Positions 1-8,465 are shown, counted from the stretch's first letter. The stretch: 33,942 nucleotides of DNA from CAZPWQ01 sp964590495 (GCA_964590495.1 CAZPWQ010000025.1:1-33942), one strand, 5' to 3'. Made by a program: numbers and translations. Notes: a model not told the origin generated them from the letters alone.

Positions 1-1247
1 TTTACCTTATCGCCAGCTTGTTTGCTATAATCGGTGCTTTAAGATTTACCTACAGTCTGTATTCAAAGGAGACGCCTGTACAATTTTGGTTATTCCTCAC
101 AATAGGCACAGGTCTGGCAGTTGCTACCTGGTTCAATGCGCAGGGGCTGGATATATACAGAGAATTCTTTGTGTTTCTGACGATGATTGAAATAATTCGC
201 GCATTATTTACGGGACTTACCCGAAGTCCGGATGGCAGCTGGATTATAGGTACGGGGCTTTCCATTTTTGCAGGGGGTATACTATTTTCTGTAATGGTAA
301 ATCTCGGTCTTATGTCAGGTGATCCGGTGATGGGCAATATTATCTGTTCATCCGGATTGATCTTTGCCATGTCAATTTATTTGTCGCGGGATATTGCGCA
401 AACACAAAAAAGGCTGGAGCATAAACTTGTGGAGGTCAAGCATCTTTCTGCGCGTTCTCTGGAACAGGAACGAATCAATAAACAGAAGGAGCTGGAAAGG
501 AAGCTATTGGCAGCTGAAAACGAACGAAAATCCCGGGAACTTGAAGAGGCCCGGGCGCTTCAGCTTTCTATGTTACCGAAACAAATACCTAAAACCGACG
601 AATGGGATATTGCAGTCTTTATGGAAACCGCACAGGAAGTTGGCGGTGACTATTACGATTTCAGCGAATCTAAAAATGGTGATTTGACCGTTGCCATGGG
701 TGATGCTACCGGCCATGGTATGAAGGCGGGTATAATGGTTGCGACAGCCAAAAGTTATTTTCACACACTTGCCAATGAGCATGACAATATTGGCATCCTC
801 AGGCGAATGTCTTCGGGTATTAGAAATATGGACCTAAGGATGATGTATATGAGTTTTATGATCCTTAAATGTAATCATTACGATATAACCGTCGCTTCAG
901 CCGGAATGCCGCCCATTCTTCATTTTGATGCCGCTGAAAACAGGATCAGGGAGATCCTTATCAAAGGTATGCCGCTGGGCAGCAAAGTGGATTATCCCTA
1001 TGAAAAGAGGGATGTAAGCCTGAAGGAAGGAGATTGTCTGTTGCTGATGAGCGACGGCCTTATGGAATTGTTTAACAACGAACGAGAACAGCTGGGTATC
1101 GACCGGATAAAAAGGGTATTCAGGGAAGCGGGTAACTCATCGGCTTCCGATATTATGTCTCAGATTACCCGGCTTATCGATCAGTGGACCGGGAGTAAAA
1201 CGCATGAAGATGACATTACGGTTCTGGTAATGAAAACCAAATCATAA
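1..1247 (+). CDS. 5'-truncated membrane-linked SpoIIE-type (PP2C) protein phosphatase
   Basis: The reading frame is open to the first base of the window (first whole codon at 3), so the true start lies upstream and the TTG at 18 is not a credible start. The visible part begins inside a block of hydrophobic helices (about residues 1-122), resembling the 7TM part of 7TMR-DISM sensors. A charged coiled coil (about 127-180) follows, then a SpoIIE/PP2C domain. Phosphatase motifs are VGGDYYDF near residue 208, GDATGHGMKAG near 228, SAGMPP, LMSDGL and a C-terminal DDITVLVMK; the Asp residues bind Mn/Mg. The family dephosphorylates Ser/Thr-phosphorylated anti-sigma-antagonist proteins in partner-switching pathways. 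No partner gene (STAS protein or RsbW-like kinase) is visible nearby. The extracellular sensor domain, if present, is outside the window. Confidence 0.9.
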   Translation, partial: YLIASLFAIIGALRFTYSLYSKETPVQFWLFLTIGTGLAVATWFNAQGLDIYREFFVFLTMIEIIRALFTGLTRSPDGSWIIGTGLSIFAGGILFSVMVNLGLMSGDPVMGNIICSSGLIFAMSIYLSRDIAQTQKRLEHKLVEVKHLSARSLEQERINKQKELERKLLAAENERKSRELEEARALQLSMLPKQIPKTDEWDIAVFMETAQEVGGDYYDFSESKNGDLTVAMGDATGHGMKAGIMVATAKSYFHTLANEHDNIGILRRMSSGIRNMDLRMMYMSFMILKCNHYDITVASAGMPPILHFDAAENRIREILIKGMPLGSKVDYPYEKRDVSLKEGDCLLLMSDGLMELFNNEREQLGIDRIKRVFREAGNSSASDIMSQITRLIDQWTGSKTHEDDITVLVMKTKS

Positions 1248-1301
1248 CGTAACTTTGCAGGTACTGGTGCGTACATTAGTTTCAAATATTATCTCGAAAT
1301 A

Positions 1302-2723
1302 ATGAACAACAAGCAGTTAACATATCTCTTTTTGGGACTTTTTTTGACAGTACTGGCGGGAAATGTTTCGGCACAAACCGATGGTGGCACGGAAGAAGAA
1401 TCGCCTTTTAAAAATGATCCCTTTTTTGCCAGTCCCATAAAAGAACTTTTAAAAAAACCTTCCGATTCTTTAAATGAAGATTCTTCAACAGGAAAACCCC
1501 GGGATGCCAGGCATTATGTAACCGGGATGAATGAAGAGGGAATCGATCACCATGGGGCATTGGAAGCAGGTCCCTATAAATCCAGTGCACTTTATTCTGC
1601 ATATCCCAATCTGCCGATGATTCATTTTAACCGGGTCAACGGCGTGTTTTTGGGCCTGCGAAAAGAACGTATGCAGTGGTACCCGGATGATGATCTTTTT
1701 GGAATAGAGAATATTCATCCCCATGGAATGTTCGGCTACTCCTTTGGCCAGAAAGAGTGGCAATATACTTTAGGCCTGGAAAAATTTATAGGCCGCAAAC
1801 GGCATGTTATGCTTGGAGCTGAATACCACAAAGCCACTGCCACGGATGATCAGTGGAGAGTGGGACTTACAGAGACTACATTGACTTCTCTAACAGCCGG
1901 ATACGACTTTCTTGATTATTATAAGCAACAGGGATGGGGGACTTACCTGCTACTTCGTTCCAATCGCTATTTCGAAGGTGGGGTTGCATATAACAATGAC
2001 CGGTTTACCAGTTTGGGACCTTCCACAGATTTTGCACTCTTTGGTTCGGGAAACAGGTACCGCTTCAATCCACCGGTAGACGTGATAAATGGGGCGCCTG
2101 TTGATGTGGCAGACATCTCAGCTCTTACGTTTTCTGCTTCTTTTAATCCAAAGCGCCTGGTTTTCTCCCGCTATTTTACACTTTCCCTTAATACAGCCTG
2201 GGAAAAAGCCGGACCTGACATCAGCGATTCCGAATATTCTTACGATAAATATTCAGGAGAAGTGATAAGCTATATTAATTTCGAACCCGGCGGAGTATTA
2301 AAGTATCGAATTAAAGCAGGTGGTATTACCGGACAAGCTCCTCTCTTCAAATCCTTCGGTCTGGGAGGTATCGGCAGTCTAAGAGCGCTGCCATATAAGT
2401 CTATGGGTCCGGCTAATGAAATGATTTTAAGCAATGCTGAAGTCCAATTTGGCAGGCCGGATCACAGTGTTGCCAAAGGCTGGATTGATTTCGATGACTT
2501 TTACCTTAGCTTATTTCTAGATTCCGGGTGGACAAACTATAACCAGGACCTGGAAAATGCCAGAGGCCCTTTTACAGGATTTGATGAATTCAGATTCGCG
2601 GATTTAAAGCATAACGGAGGCTTTGGTATCGGCTCAAGTTTGATACGTGGCGAGCTTGCATGGGATTTTAATAACATAAGCAGGGCACCCGTACTATGGA
2701 TTCGGTTAAACCCGACTTTTTAG
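1302..2723 (+). CDS. Omp85/BamA-like outer-membrane beta-barrel protein
   Basis: The 473-residue protein has a signal peptide ending near SAQ (about residue 25), a polar linker, and then a long alternation of amphipathic beta strands. Near residues 355-370 the segment GGIGSLRALPYKS resembles the conserved loop of Omp85 barrels (surface-antigen/D15 family), where a compact Gly-Arg motif folds into the pore. The protein ends in an aromatic residue (NPTF), as expected for the C-terminal signal read by the BAM machinery. There are no recognisable POTRA repeats, so it resembles the short single-barrel members of the family rather than BamA itself. It lies 54 bp downstream of the phosphatase, possibly in the same transcript. 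Its cargo or function is not predictable. Confidence 0.7.
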   Translation: MNNKQLTYLFLGLFLTVLAGNVSAQTDGGTEEESPFKNDPFFASPIKELLKKPSDSLNEDSSTGKPRDARHYVTGMNEEGIDHHGALEAGPYKSSALYSAYPNLPMIHFNRVNGVFLGLRKERMQWYPDDDLFGIENIHPHGMFGYSFGQKEWQYTLGLEKFIGRKRHVMLGAEYHKATATDDQWRVGLTETTLTSLTAGYDFLDYYKQQGWGTYLLLRSNRYFEGGVAYNNDRFTSLGPSTDFALFGSGNRYRFNPPVDVINGAPVDVADISALTFSASFNPKRLVFSRYFTLSLNTAWEKAGPDISDSEYSYDKYSGEVISYINFEPGGVLKYRIKAGGITGQAPLFKSFGLGGIGSLRALPYKSMGPANEMILSNAEVQFGRPDHSVAKGWIDFDDFYLSLFLDSGWTNYNQDLENARGPFTGFDEFRFADLKHNGGFGIGSSLIRGELAWDFNNISRAPVLWIRLNPTF

Positions 2724-2737
2724 TCTTCGGCTAATCA

Positions 2738-2800
2738 GCCACAGATAAACACAGATTTAAAACAGATTTATCTCGTACTTTATCTGTGTAAATCTGTGGC
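2738..2800. repeat. Imperfect inverted repeat built of ACACAGAT-like units
   Basis: Arms of about 20 nt at 2738-2757 and 2781-2800 are reverse complements with two differences. Each arm is itself made of repeated ACAGAT/ACACAGAT words (CCACAGAT...ACACAGAT). It sits just after the barrel gene at 2723 and may act as a hairpin terminator, although there is no clear T-run. It resembles dispersed intergenic palindromes seen in many Bacteroidota-like genomes. Confidence 0.65.
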
Positions 2801-2904
2801 CAAAACATATTTCCACTCACATCACTCCCGGATAAAAGGTGAACCTTCAAAGAAGTTTAATCGTTATCTGAACGCCCGTAAATCCAAGTCAATGAAAAGT
2901 AAGT

Positions 2905-3720
2905 ATGTTACAACAATCTTATAAAGCCGCTGTTGTGCAGATGAATAGCCAGGATAACGTTGACCACAACCTGGAACAGGCCTATAAATTGTTAAAAAAA
3001 GCAGTGACGGAAAACGCATTGCTTGTAGGGCTGCCCGAAAATTTTGCTTTTCTTGGTAACCTCGATAAACGTCTCGAGCAAGCCGAAGAGATTTCCCGGA
3101 AAGCTCCGGAATTTCTTGAAGAGGCGGCACGGGAATTCGAAATTTACCTTATGGGCGGTAGTTATTCTGTGCCTGCAGATGACGGTAAAGTGTATAATCA
3201 CTGCAGATTATACAACCCGTCGGGAGAATTATTGGCTAAATATAACAAAATTCATCTTTTCGATGTGACGCTAAGTGATGAGGAAGAATATCGTGAGTCG
3301 GATTATGTTCAGCCGGGAGAGGTAAAGCCGGTAACATATTCCGGTGACAATATCGGGAAACTTGGTTTATCGATCTGTTATGACCTCCGGTTTCCCGAGT
3401 ATTATCGTTCTTTAGCTGATGAGGGAGCTGAGATACTTTCGGTTCCGTCTGCATTTACCTATACGACCGGTCAAAAGCACTGGGAAACCCTTTTGAAGGC
3501 CAGAGCCATCGAGAACACTTCGTATGTATTTGCTCCGGCCCAGACAGGAATTCACGGGGAAAAACGGAAAACCTTCGGACATTCTCTCATTGTAGATCCT
3601 GATGGCAGGATTCTGGCAAACGCCGGTAATGAACCAGGAGTTGCAACGGCAATAATTGACCCGGAGGAAATAAAGAAGGCTCGAAAGGCTATCCCGTCTC
3701 TCAGTCACCGGCGAATGTAG
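2905..3720 (+). CDS. Nit-family carbon-nitrogen hydrolase (probable deaminated-glutathione amidase)
   Basis: The 271-residue nitrilase-superfamily enzyme shows the complete catalytic triad: Glu45 in LPENF, Lys115 in NKIHLFD and Cys158 in SICYDLRFPEYYR. The NKIHLFD and CYDLRFPE motifs and the C-terminal IPSLSHRR are typical of the Nit1/Nit2 branch. Members hydrolyse omega-amide bonds of deaminated glutathione or alpha-ketoglutaramate, a metabolite-repair role in the cytosol. The length is normal for the branch. The ATG at 2905 is preferred because the family begins with a beta strand such as KAAVVQMNS. The ATG at 2892 is out of frame. Confidence 0.88.
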   Translation: MLQQSYKAAVVQMNSQDNVDHNLEQAYKLLKKAVTENALLVGLPENFAFLGNLDKRLEQAEEISRKAPEFLEEAAREFEIYLMGGSYSVPADDGKVYNHCRLYNPSGELLAKYNKIHLFDVTLSDEEEYRESDYVQPGEVKPVTYSGDNIGKLGLSICYDLRFPEYYRSLADEGAEILSVPSAFTYTTGQKHWETLLKARAIENTSYVFAPAQTGIHGEKRKTFGHSLIVDPDGRILANAGNEPGVATAIIDPEEIKKARKAIPSLSHRRM

Positions 3721-3790
3721 AAGGGGGATAGCAAATCATGACTATTCTGCCATAAAAGCATTTAAAAAATCTCTCGTACAATAACGCTGA

Positions 3791-3847
3791 GGAAGCTCTG
3801 CTCCCGAAGAAGAGCCATGTTTGCGGGAGCGGAGCTCCTTATAGCTT
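3791..3847. repeat. 57-bp palindromic repeat, copy 1
   Basis: The unit starts GGAAGCTCTGCTCCCG and ends CGGGAGCGGAGCTCC plus TTATAGCTT. The two GC-rich arms are near-perfect reverse complements and would form a hairpin. It is followed 18 bp later by a second copy of the same length. Confidence 0.8.
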
Positions 3848-3865
3848 AAAAAGGAACAGCTTTAA

Positions 3866-3922
3866 GGAAGCTGTGCTCCCGATGAAGAGCCGGGTTACGG
3901 GGGCAGAACTCCCTTATAGCTT
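3866..3922. repeat. 57-bp palindromic repeat, copy 2
   Basis: This copy has the same length and boundaries as the one at 3791-3847 (offset 75 bp), starting GGAAGCTGTGCTCCCG and ending TTATAGCTT. Substitutions occur in both arms, some of which preserve pairing. A diverged left half occurs at 27475-27500. The remaining 3923-4109 interval is AT-rich with no gene. Confidence 0.8.
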
Positions 3923-4109
3923 GTTTGATAGCTTATTTTAGTATTTCGTTATAGTTTAAAATCGAGCTGAGTGCTTTATTACCTTGATTATTCAGTGCTC
4001 TGAACCGGTGTCACAAGCAACAATGAAGTTGTAATTTCACTTTTTTTTAAAAAAAATCTGATCTAATTTGTAACAAAAGGCCTTTGAAACACTCTTTTAT
4101 AATAGAAGC

Positions 4110-4138
4110 TTGACAATATTAAAAAAATTTAATATTTC
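4110..4138 (+). promoter_or_regulatory. Possible parA promoter with embedded palindromic operator
   Basis: A TTGACA hexamer lies at 4110-4115, with a weak -10 candidate (TATTTC, 4133-4138) after a 17-bp spacer. Between them a perfect inverted repeat has 9-nt arms (AATATTAAA at 4115-4123, TTTAATATT at 4128-4136) and a 4-nt A loop. ParA ATPases and RHH proteins commonly autoregulate through palindromes overlapping the promoter. That role is inferred here. Confidence 0.4.
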
Positions 4139-4171
4139 TTGTATTAACTAAGTAAAGCGAGTGATGAACTT

Positions 4172-4927
4172 ATGAAAACAATAGCATTTACCAATCAAAA
4201 AGGCGGCGTTGGAAAAACAACATCTACAGTTAACGTAGGGGCAGGTTTATGTAAACAGGGCAAGAAAGTGCTGTTGGTAGACCTTGATCCGCAGGCAAAT
4301 CTGACTTACTCTTTGCGGATGAACTCCAAGAGGTTAGACCGTAGCATCTACGATGTTTTAAAGGGTACAGCCGAACCCCGGGAAGCACTTATCAGTCATA
4401 ACGGATTCGATATTTTGCCATCCTCGATTGATTTATCGGGAGCCGAAATGGAATTTGCCAATGAACCGGCGCGGGAAACCCTGTTAAAACATAAGCTGAA
4501 TAAGATAAAAGGGGAATACGATTATGTTTTGATCGATTGCCCTCCAAATCTGGGATTACTTACGCTGAACGCTTTTACAGCGGTTAATGAAATATTTATC
4601 GTACTCCAGTCGGAATACCTGGCGTTGCACGGCTTATCGAAACTTATAGATGTTATAAATGTGGTAAAAGAGCGCCTGAACCCTGATATTGAGTTAACCG
4701 GTATTATTTGTACTTTATTCGACAGTCGTAAAAACCTGAATAAAGAAGTTGTTGACCATATTAAGGATTATTTTGGTGATAAAGTGTTTAACACCATAAT
4801 CCGGGATAATGTAGCCCTGGCAGAAGCTCCCAGCCATCATAAAACAATTTTCGAATATGATCCTGACAGCCACGGTGCCAAAGATTATATGGCTCTGGCC
4901 AAAGAGATCCGAAATGGTCAAGCTTAA
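4172..4927 (+). CDS. parA: ParA/Soj-type partition ATPase
   Basis: The 251-residue protein begins with the deviant Walker A motif KGGVGKTT (residues 10-17, signature Lys in first position). This is followed by the Walker A' segment VDLDPQANLT and a Walker B-like VLIDCPPNLG. These are diagnostic of ParA/MinD ATPases that dimerise on ATP and bind DNA nonspecifically to segregate DNA or position cargo. There is no N-terminal HTH, so it matches the Soj or small-ParA type. The next gene, 19 bp downstream, encodes a ribbon-helix-helix protein in the usual centromere-binder position, and lipid-acyltransferase genes follow with equally tight spacing. No ParB with a ParB-N/KorB domain is visible, so it is more likely an orphan or small partition-type pair than the main chromosomal ParAB. 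Confidence 0.92.
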   Translation: MKTIAFTNQKGGVGKTTSTVNVGAGLCKQGKKVLLVDLDPQANLTYSLRMNSKRLDRSIYDVLKGTAEPREALISHNGFDILPSSIDLSGAEMEFANEPARETLLKHKLNKIKGEYDYVLIDCPPNLGLLTLNAFTAVNEIFIVLQSEYLALHGLSKLIDVINVVKERLNPDIELTGIICTLFDSRKNLNKEVVDHIKDYFGDKVFNTIIRDNVALAEAPSHHKTIFEYDPDSHGAKDYMALAKEIRNGQA

Positions 4928-4946
4928 TTCTTGATTTAATTTATTT

Positions 4947-5273
4947 ATGTCAAAAAGTAAGAGTCTGGGCAGCAGTCCTATAGGTTTTCAATCCGATAAC
5001 AGTACCTTGAGCTTTATTCCCGATCTCGGTGTATCATCAAAACAGGAAAGAAGTTCTGATCCGGATGAGAACTGGCAGGATGAGGATCAAACTAAGAAAA
5101 AGGTAGTAAGCTATTACCTTGAGGAAAGTCTTATCTCTGAGTTGAAACAAACAGCTGAAGAACATGGTATCTACTACTCCACCCTCATAAGCAGGGCGGT
5201 CAAAGAGTGGCTACAGAAGAATGCACATAACCATGCAAATAAGGTAAAACAGCATCCTTTTCTGATGGAATAA
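4947..5273 (+). CDS. Ribbon-helix-helix protein, candidate ParA partner
   Basis: The 108-residue protein has a polar, probably disordered N-terminal half (1-49). The C-terminal part has the RHH pattern: a strand KKVVSYYLEE (51-60), a helix about 61-73 and a second helix 77-91 (YYSTLISRAVKEWL). In RHH proteins the paired strands from a dimer insert into the DNA major groove. RHH factors such as ParG and omega are the DNA-binding partners of small ParA ATPases, and their flexible N-terminus stimulates the ATPase. The position directly after parA fits this. It might alternatively be only an autorepressor. The function is inferred from fold and context. Confidence 0.7.
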   Translation: MSKSKSLGSSPIGFQSDNSTLSFIPDLGVSSKQERSSDPDENWQDEDQTKKKVVSYYLEESLISELKQTAEEHGIYYSTLISRAVKEWLQKNAHNHANKVKQHPFLME

Positions 5274-5290
5274 TTTTCCGCAATCATATT

Positions 5291-6046
5291 ATGAATCCAT
5301 CCGATCATCTGCTTATAAGTAACAGATATCTTGTTCGATTAGCCGGTAACGATGAGGATATAAAAAATGCGCAGGCTCTGCGGTACAGGGTATTTAACCT
5401 GGAGTTGGGAGAGGGACTTTCAAGTTCTGAAGAGACGGAACTGGATGCCGATAAGTATGATAGTCAGTGTGATCATTTGCTCGTCATAGACAGGAAAGAG
5501 GATGGTATTATCGGTACCTATCGCATGCAAACCTATGACAATGCCCAAAATCATGAAGGTCTTTATACATCGGATTTGTTTGATATGAATGGTATTCCTG
5601 AAAAAATATTGCAGCAGTCGGTTGAAGTAGGTCGTGCCTGTATCGATAGAGATCATCGTAACGGTCGTGTGTTATACCTACTATGGAGAGGGCTGGCAAA
5701 ATATTTAAACATGACGGACAGCCGTTATCTATTTGGATGTTGTTCCATTACGAGTCAGGATCCCCGGGAAGCCTGGGCGGTAATGGATTATCTGGAACAA
5801 AATAATTATTTACATGGGGATTTTATACTGGGTACCAAAGAACACTACCGGTGCCAGGAAGTTGAACGTGATTCCGAAGCATGGAAATCGATTACATTAC
5901 CTCAATTATTCAGGCTCTATATGAGTTTGGGGGCAAAAGTGTTGAGCAAACCTGCCATCGACCGGGAATTTAAAACGATAGATTACCTGGTTATGCTTGA
6001 TATAGAAAATCTGGATGAACGCAGCCGGATGCTGTTTTTCCAATAG
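5291..6046 (+). CDS. GNAT-like amino-acid N-acyltransferase (OlsB/GlsB type)
   Basis: The 251-residue protein has the OlsB/hemolysin-like acyltransferase pattern: an N-terminal AQALRYRVFNLELGEG segment (residues 28-43), an acidic stretch with DHLLVID, then GTYRM and VEVGRACIDRDHRNGRVLYLLWRGL in the acyl-donor-binding core. OlsB transfers a 3-hydroxyacyl group from ACP to the alpha-amino group of ornithine; the Bacteroides homologue GlsB uses glycine. The product is a lyso-aminolipid that the next gene's enzyme would O-acylate. It lies 17 bp after the RHH gene and 13 bp before the acyltransferase. The amino-acid substrate cannot be read from sequence, so I give no symbol. Confidence 0.8.
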   Translation: MNPSDHLLISNRYLVRLAGNDEDIKNAQALRYRVFNLELGEGLSSSEETELDADKYDSQCDHLLVIDRKEDGIIGTYRMQTYDNAQNHEGLYTSDLFDMNGIPEKILQQSVEVGRACIDRDHRNGRVLYLLWRGLAKYLNMTDSRYLFGCCSITSQDPREAWAVMDYLEQNNYLHGDFILGTKEHYRCQEVERDSEAWKSITLPQLFRLYMSLGAKVLSKPAIDREFKTIDYLVMLDIENLDERSRMLFFQ

Positions 6047-6059
6047 AGTCTTTCCTGGT

Positions 6060-6827
6060 ATGATATCACATATTCGCGCTGTAATCCGACTTCTTTTTTT
6101 TGCTGTAGTTACTATTCTGACTGTTATCTTTGTGGCTGTTGGGAATATTATTCTAAGTCCTTTCAATAATATCCGTATTACATGGAAGAATAAAATTATT
6201 CAACTCTGGGCACGATGTACTGAATTCTCTACCGGTATGAATTTGGTATTGGAAGGGACTCCACCTAAACCACCTTTTTTCCTGGTATGCAATCACTTAA
6301 GCTATATCGACGTTGTCCCCTTATGGAAATATCTCGATGCTACGTTTATTGCAAAAAGTGAAGTTTCAAAATGGCCTTTTTTCGGAATCGCTACGAAAAT
6401 TCTTGGTGTGCTATTTATCGATAGAAATTTAAAAGGTGACGTCAAACGGGTTAATAAACTGATATCGGAAAATATATCAGACAGACAGGGAGTGATTCTC
6501 TTTCCGGAAGGAACCAGCACGAAAGGAGAGAATGTCCTGCCATTTAACAGTTCATTGCTTTTTTACCCGGCTGTCAGCAGAATTCCGGTTCATTATGCCA
6601 GTATTACTTATAAGACACAGGATAATGAACCACCGGCGTATTTACGTATTTGCTGGTGGGGAGATATGCCTTTTTTAAGTCATTTGTATAGTCTTTTTAA
6701 AGTGCGGGCATTTGAAGCAAAAATAACTTTCGGCGAACTGCCGGAATCTGAAGGTAACAGAAAGAAACTGGCCAAAAAACTACATTCGAAAATTCAGCAA
6801 CAGTTTGAACCGGTAATAATTCCTTAG
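6060..6827 (+). CDS. 1-acyl-glycerol-phosphate-type O-acyltransferase (OlsA/GlsA type)
   Basis: The 255-residue PlsC-family enzyme has an N-terminal hydrophobic anchor (about 8-32). The catalytic HX4D motif is NHLSYID (His79, Asp84), and the FPEGTS motif at 148-153 binds the glycerophosphate or equivalent. The frame is open back to 6015, but that start overlaps the upstream gene. The ATG at 6060, just after the upstream stop, puts the membrane anchor at the N-terminus and is preferred. Directly behind an OlsB/GlsB-type gene, the likely job is esterification of the 3-hydroxyl of the lyso-aminolipid. A phosphatidic-acid role remains possible. Confidence 0.85.
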   Translation: MISHIRAVIRLLFFAVVTILTVIFVAVGNIILSPFNNIRITWKNKIIQLWARCTEFSTGMNLVLEGTPPKPPFFLVCNHLSYIDVVPLWKYLDATFIAKSEVSKWPFFGIATKILGVLFIDRNLKGDVKRVNKLISENISDRQGVILFPEGTSTKGENVLPFNSSLLFYPAVSRIPVHYASITYKTQDNEPPAYLRICWWGDMPFLSHLYSLFKVRAFEAKITFGELPESEGNRKKLAKKLHSKIQQQFEPVIIP

Positions 6828-6902
6828 AACTGCTGTATACTTTTTCTTACTTTCAATCTGTTTTCAAAGTTGTTCATCGCTATATAATCTTTTATAGAAT
6901 TA

Positions 6903-8465
6903 ATGGGTCACTACGGCTTTAGACGGTTAGGAGGGTGGAGGTCGTTCTTACTGATATATTGTTTGCTGCTGATAATATCTCATTCATTCCAGAAGATGTT
7001 CCCTTCAGCTAATGAGTATGGTTATGACAACCGTGAAAAGATAGAAGTAAAAACAGTCGAAGGTGATTCACTGGTAGGTGAAAGCGGTTTTGAAATAACC
7101 TATCAAGATATCTATAACGGGGAAGAGAGCCAGCCACCTGTCATTTTACTGCTTGCCGGCGGACCTGAAGGGAGTGAAATATTTAACGGGTTAATTCCGG
7201 GTCTGGCGAGACATTACAGATTGTTGATCCCCGATCTGCCCGGCTATGGAACACCCCTAGAAGATCTGCCCGATTATTCTTTTGAGGCACTGTCATCTTA
7301 TACCAGACAACTCCTTGTTTCCATTAATGTATCCCGCGTCCATGTCGTGGGATATGGTTTGGGTGGTGCCAGTGCGATTCATATGGCTAATGCCGACAGT
7401 AACCTCGTTCAATCTGTTTCTCTGGTTTCCTCTATTGGTGTACAGGAGCTTCAGCTTATGGGCAGTTATACATTAAATCATGCCATCCACGGCGTACAAG
7501 TGGCAGCAGTATGGCTTTTATATAATGCAGTTCCTCATTTCGGTCTGTTTGATCAATTGGGAATAGATGTACCTTACGCTAAAAGTTTTTATGAATCGGA
7601 TCAACGGCCTATAAGGCGTTATTTGATGGAATATCAAAGGCCGATGCTTATTCTGCACGGAAAAGGTGACGGCCTGGTACCTTTGGCGGTGGCAAAAGAA
7701 CACCATCGTATTGTGCCGCATAGCAAATTGGTTGTTATTAACGGTGACCATGATGTTATAGAGACTAAAAGCGATTCGGTTGCCGGTAGTATCATATCGT
7801 TTGTCGAACGTGTAGAGAAGGGATCTGCCTTAAACAAGAATGATGCTACGAATCAGCAATTAAAAGAAGCACAGGAACCTTTTGAAAATGTCGATTTTAC
7901 CAGGTTTAGTGGAGTTTCGCTGTTTATTATTCTTGTGATTATTATTCTTTCGACATTGCTCAGTGAGGATCTTACCTGTATCGGTGCCGGATTATTAGCG
8001 GCCCGTGGATTAATCGGTTTTTGGACGGCTGCGGGGGCTTGTCTGATCGGAATAATTATAGGCAATATGCTTGTGTATCTTACCGGCCGATATATGGGAA
8101 AGGAAGCTCTTCGAAAGACACCTTTCAAATGGTTTATTTCTGAACGGGATCTTTTAAAAAGCACCAAATGGTTCAAATCACGCGGATCAGCCATAATCGT
8201 GTCCAGCCGCTTTTTACCTGGGAGCCGGCTGCCGGTTTATTTCACCGCCGGCATTATGGATATCGGGTTCTTGAAGTTTACGTTCTACTTTTTACTTTCG
8301 GCAGTTATATGGACATTGCTTTTAGTCGGATTGAGCATGTTTCTGGGTCACGAGTTACTCCGGTTCGTTGACTTGTACCAGGAATATGCATTTGGTATTC
8401 TGGCAGTAATAATAATTTTGTTAATTATTGGTGCTAAAACGCTTTTGCCCCGGATCAAGAAGTAA
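6903..8465 (+). CDS. Alpha/beta-hydrolase-like domain fused to a DedA/VTT membrane domain
   Basis: The 520-residue protein has an N-terminal membrane helix (about 13-30). An alpha/beta-hydrolase domain (about 75-300) follows, then a linker and a multi-helix DedA/VTT domain (about 330-516). The hydrolase part has a GGPEGS oxyanion-loop-like motif, LHGKGD with Asp256 and NGDHD with His283. The nucleophile elbow, however, reads GYGLGG, with Gly152 (codon GGT) where Ser is expected, so the classical triad is incomplete. The VTT part has a conserved acidic SEDL motif and the signature SSRFLPGSRLP with Arg436. DedA/VTT proteins are lipid transporters or scramblases. It lies 75 bp after the O-acyltransferase gene on the same strand, suggesting lipid handling linked to aminolipid synthesis; this is inference. 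Confidence 0.85.
   Translation: MGHYGFRRLGGWRSFLLIYCLLLIISHSFQKMFPSANEYGYDNREKIEVKTVEGDSLVGESGFEITYQDIYNGEESQPPVILLLAGGPEGSEIFNGLIPGLARHYRLLIPDLPGYGTPLEDLPDYSFEALSSYTRQLLVSINVSRVHVVGYGLGGASAIHMANADSNLVQSVSLVSSIGVQELQLMGSYTLNHAIHGVQVAAVWLLYNAVPHFGLFDQLGIDVPYAKSFYESDQRPIRRYLMEYQRPMLILHGKGDGLVPLAVAKEHHRIVPHSKLVVINGDHDVIETKSDSVAGSIISFVERVEKGSALNKNDATNQQLKEAQEPFENVDFTRFSGVSLFIILVIIILSTLLSEDLTCIGAGLLAARGLIGFWTAAGACLIGIIIGNMLVYLTGRYMGKEALRKTPFKWFISERDLLKSTKWFKSRGSAIIVSSRFLPGSRLPVYFTAGIMDIGFLKFTFYFLLSAVIWTLLLVGLSMFLGHELLRFVDLYQEYAFGILAVIIILLIIGAKTLLPRIKK

Noticed and set aside
6015..6059. Earlier start of the O-acyltransferase at 6015
   Set aside because: It overlaps the upstream gene and adds a polar N-terminus before the membrane anchor; the ATG at 6060 fits better.
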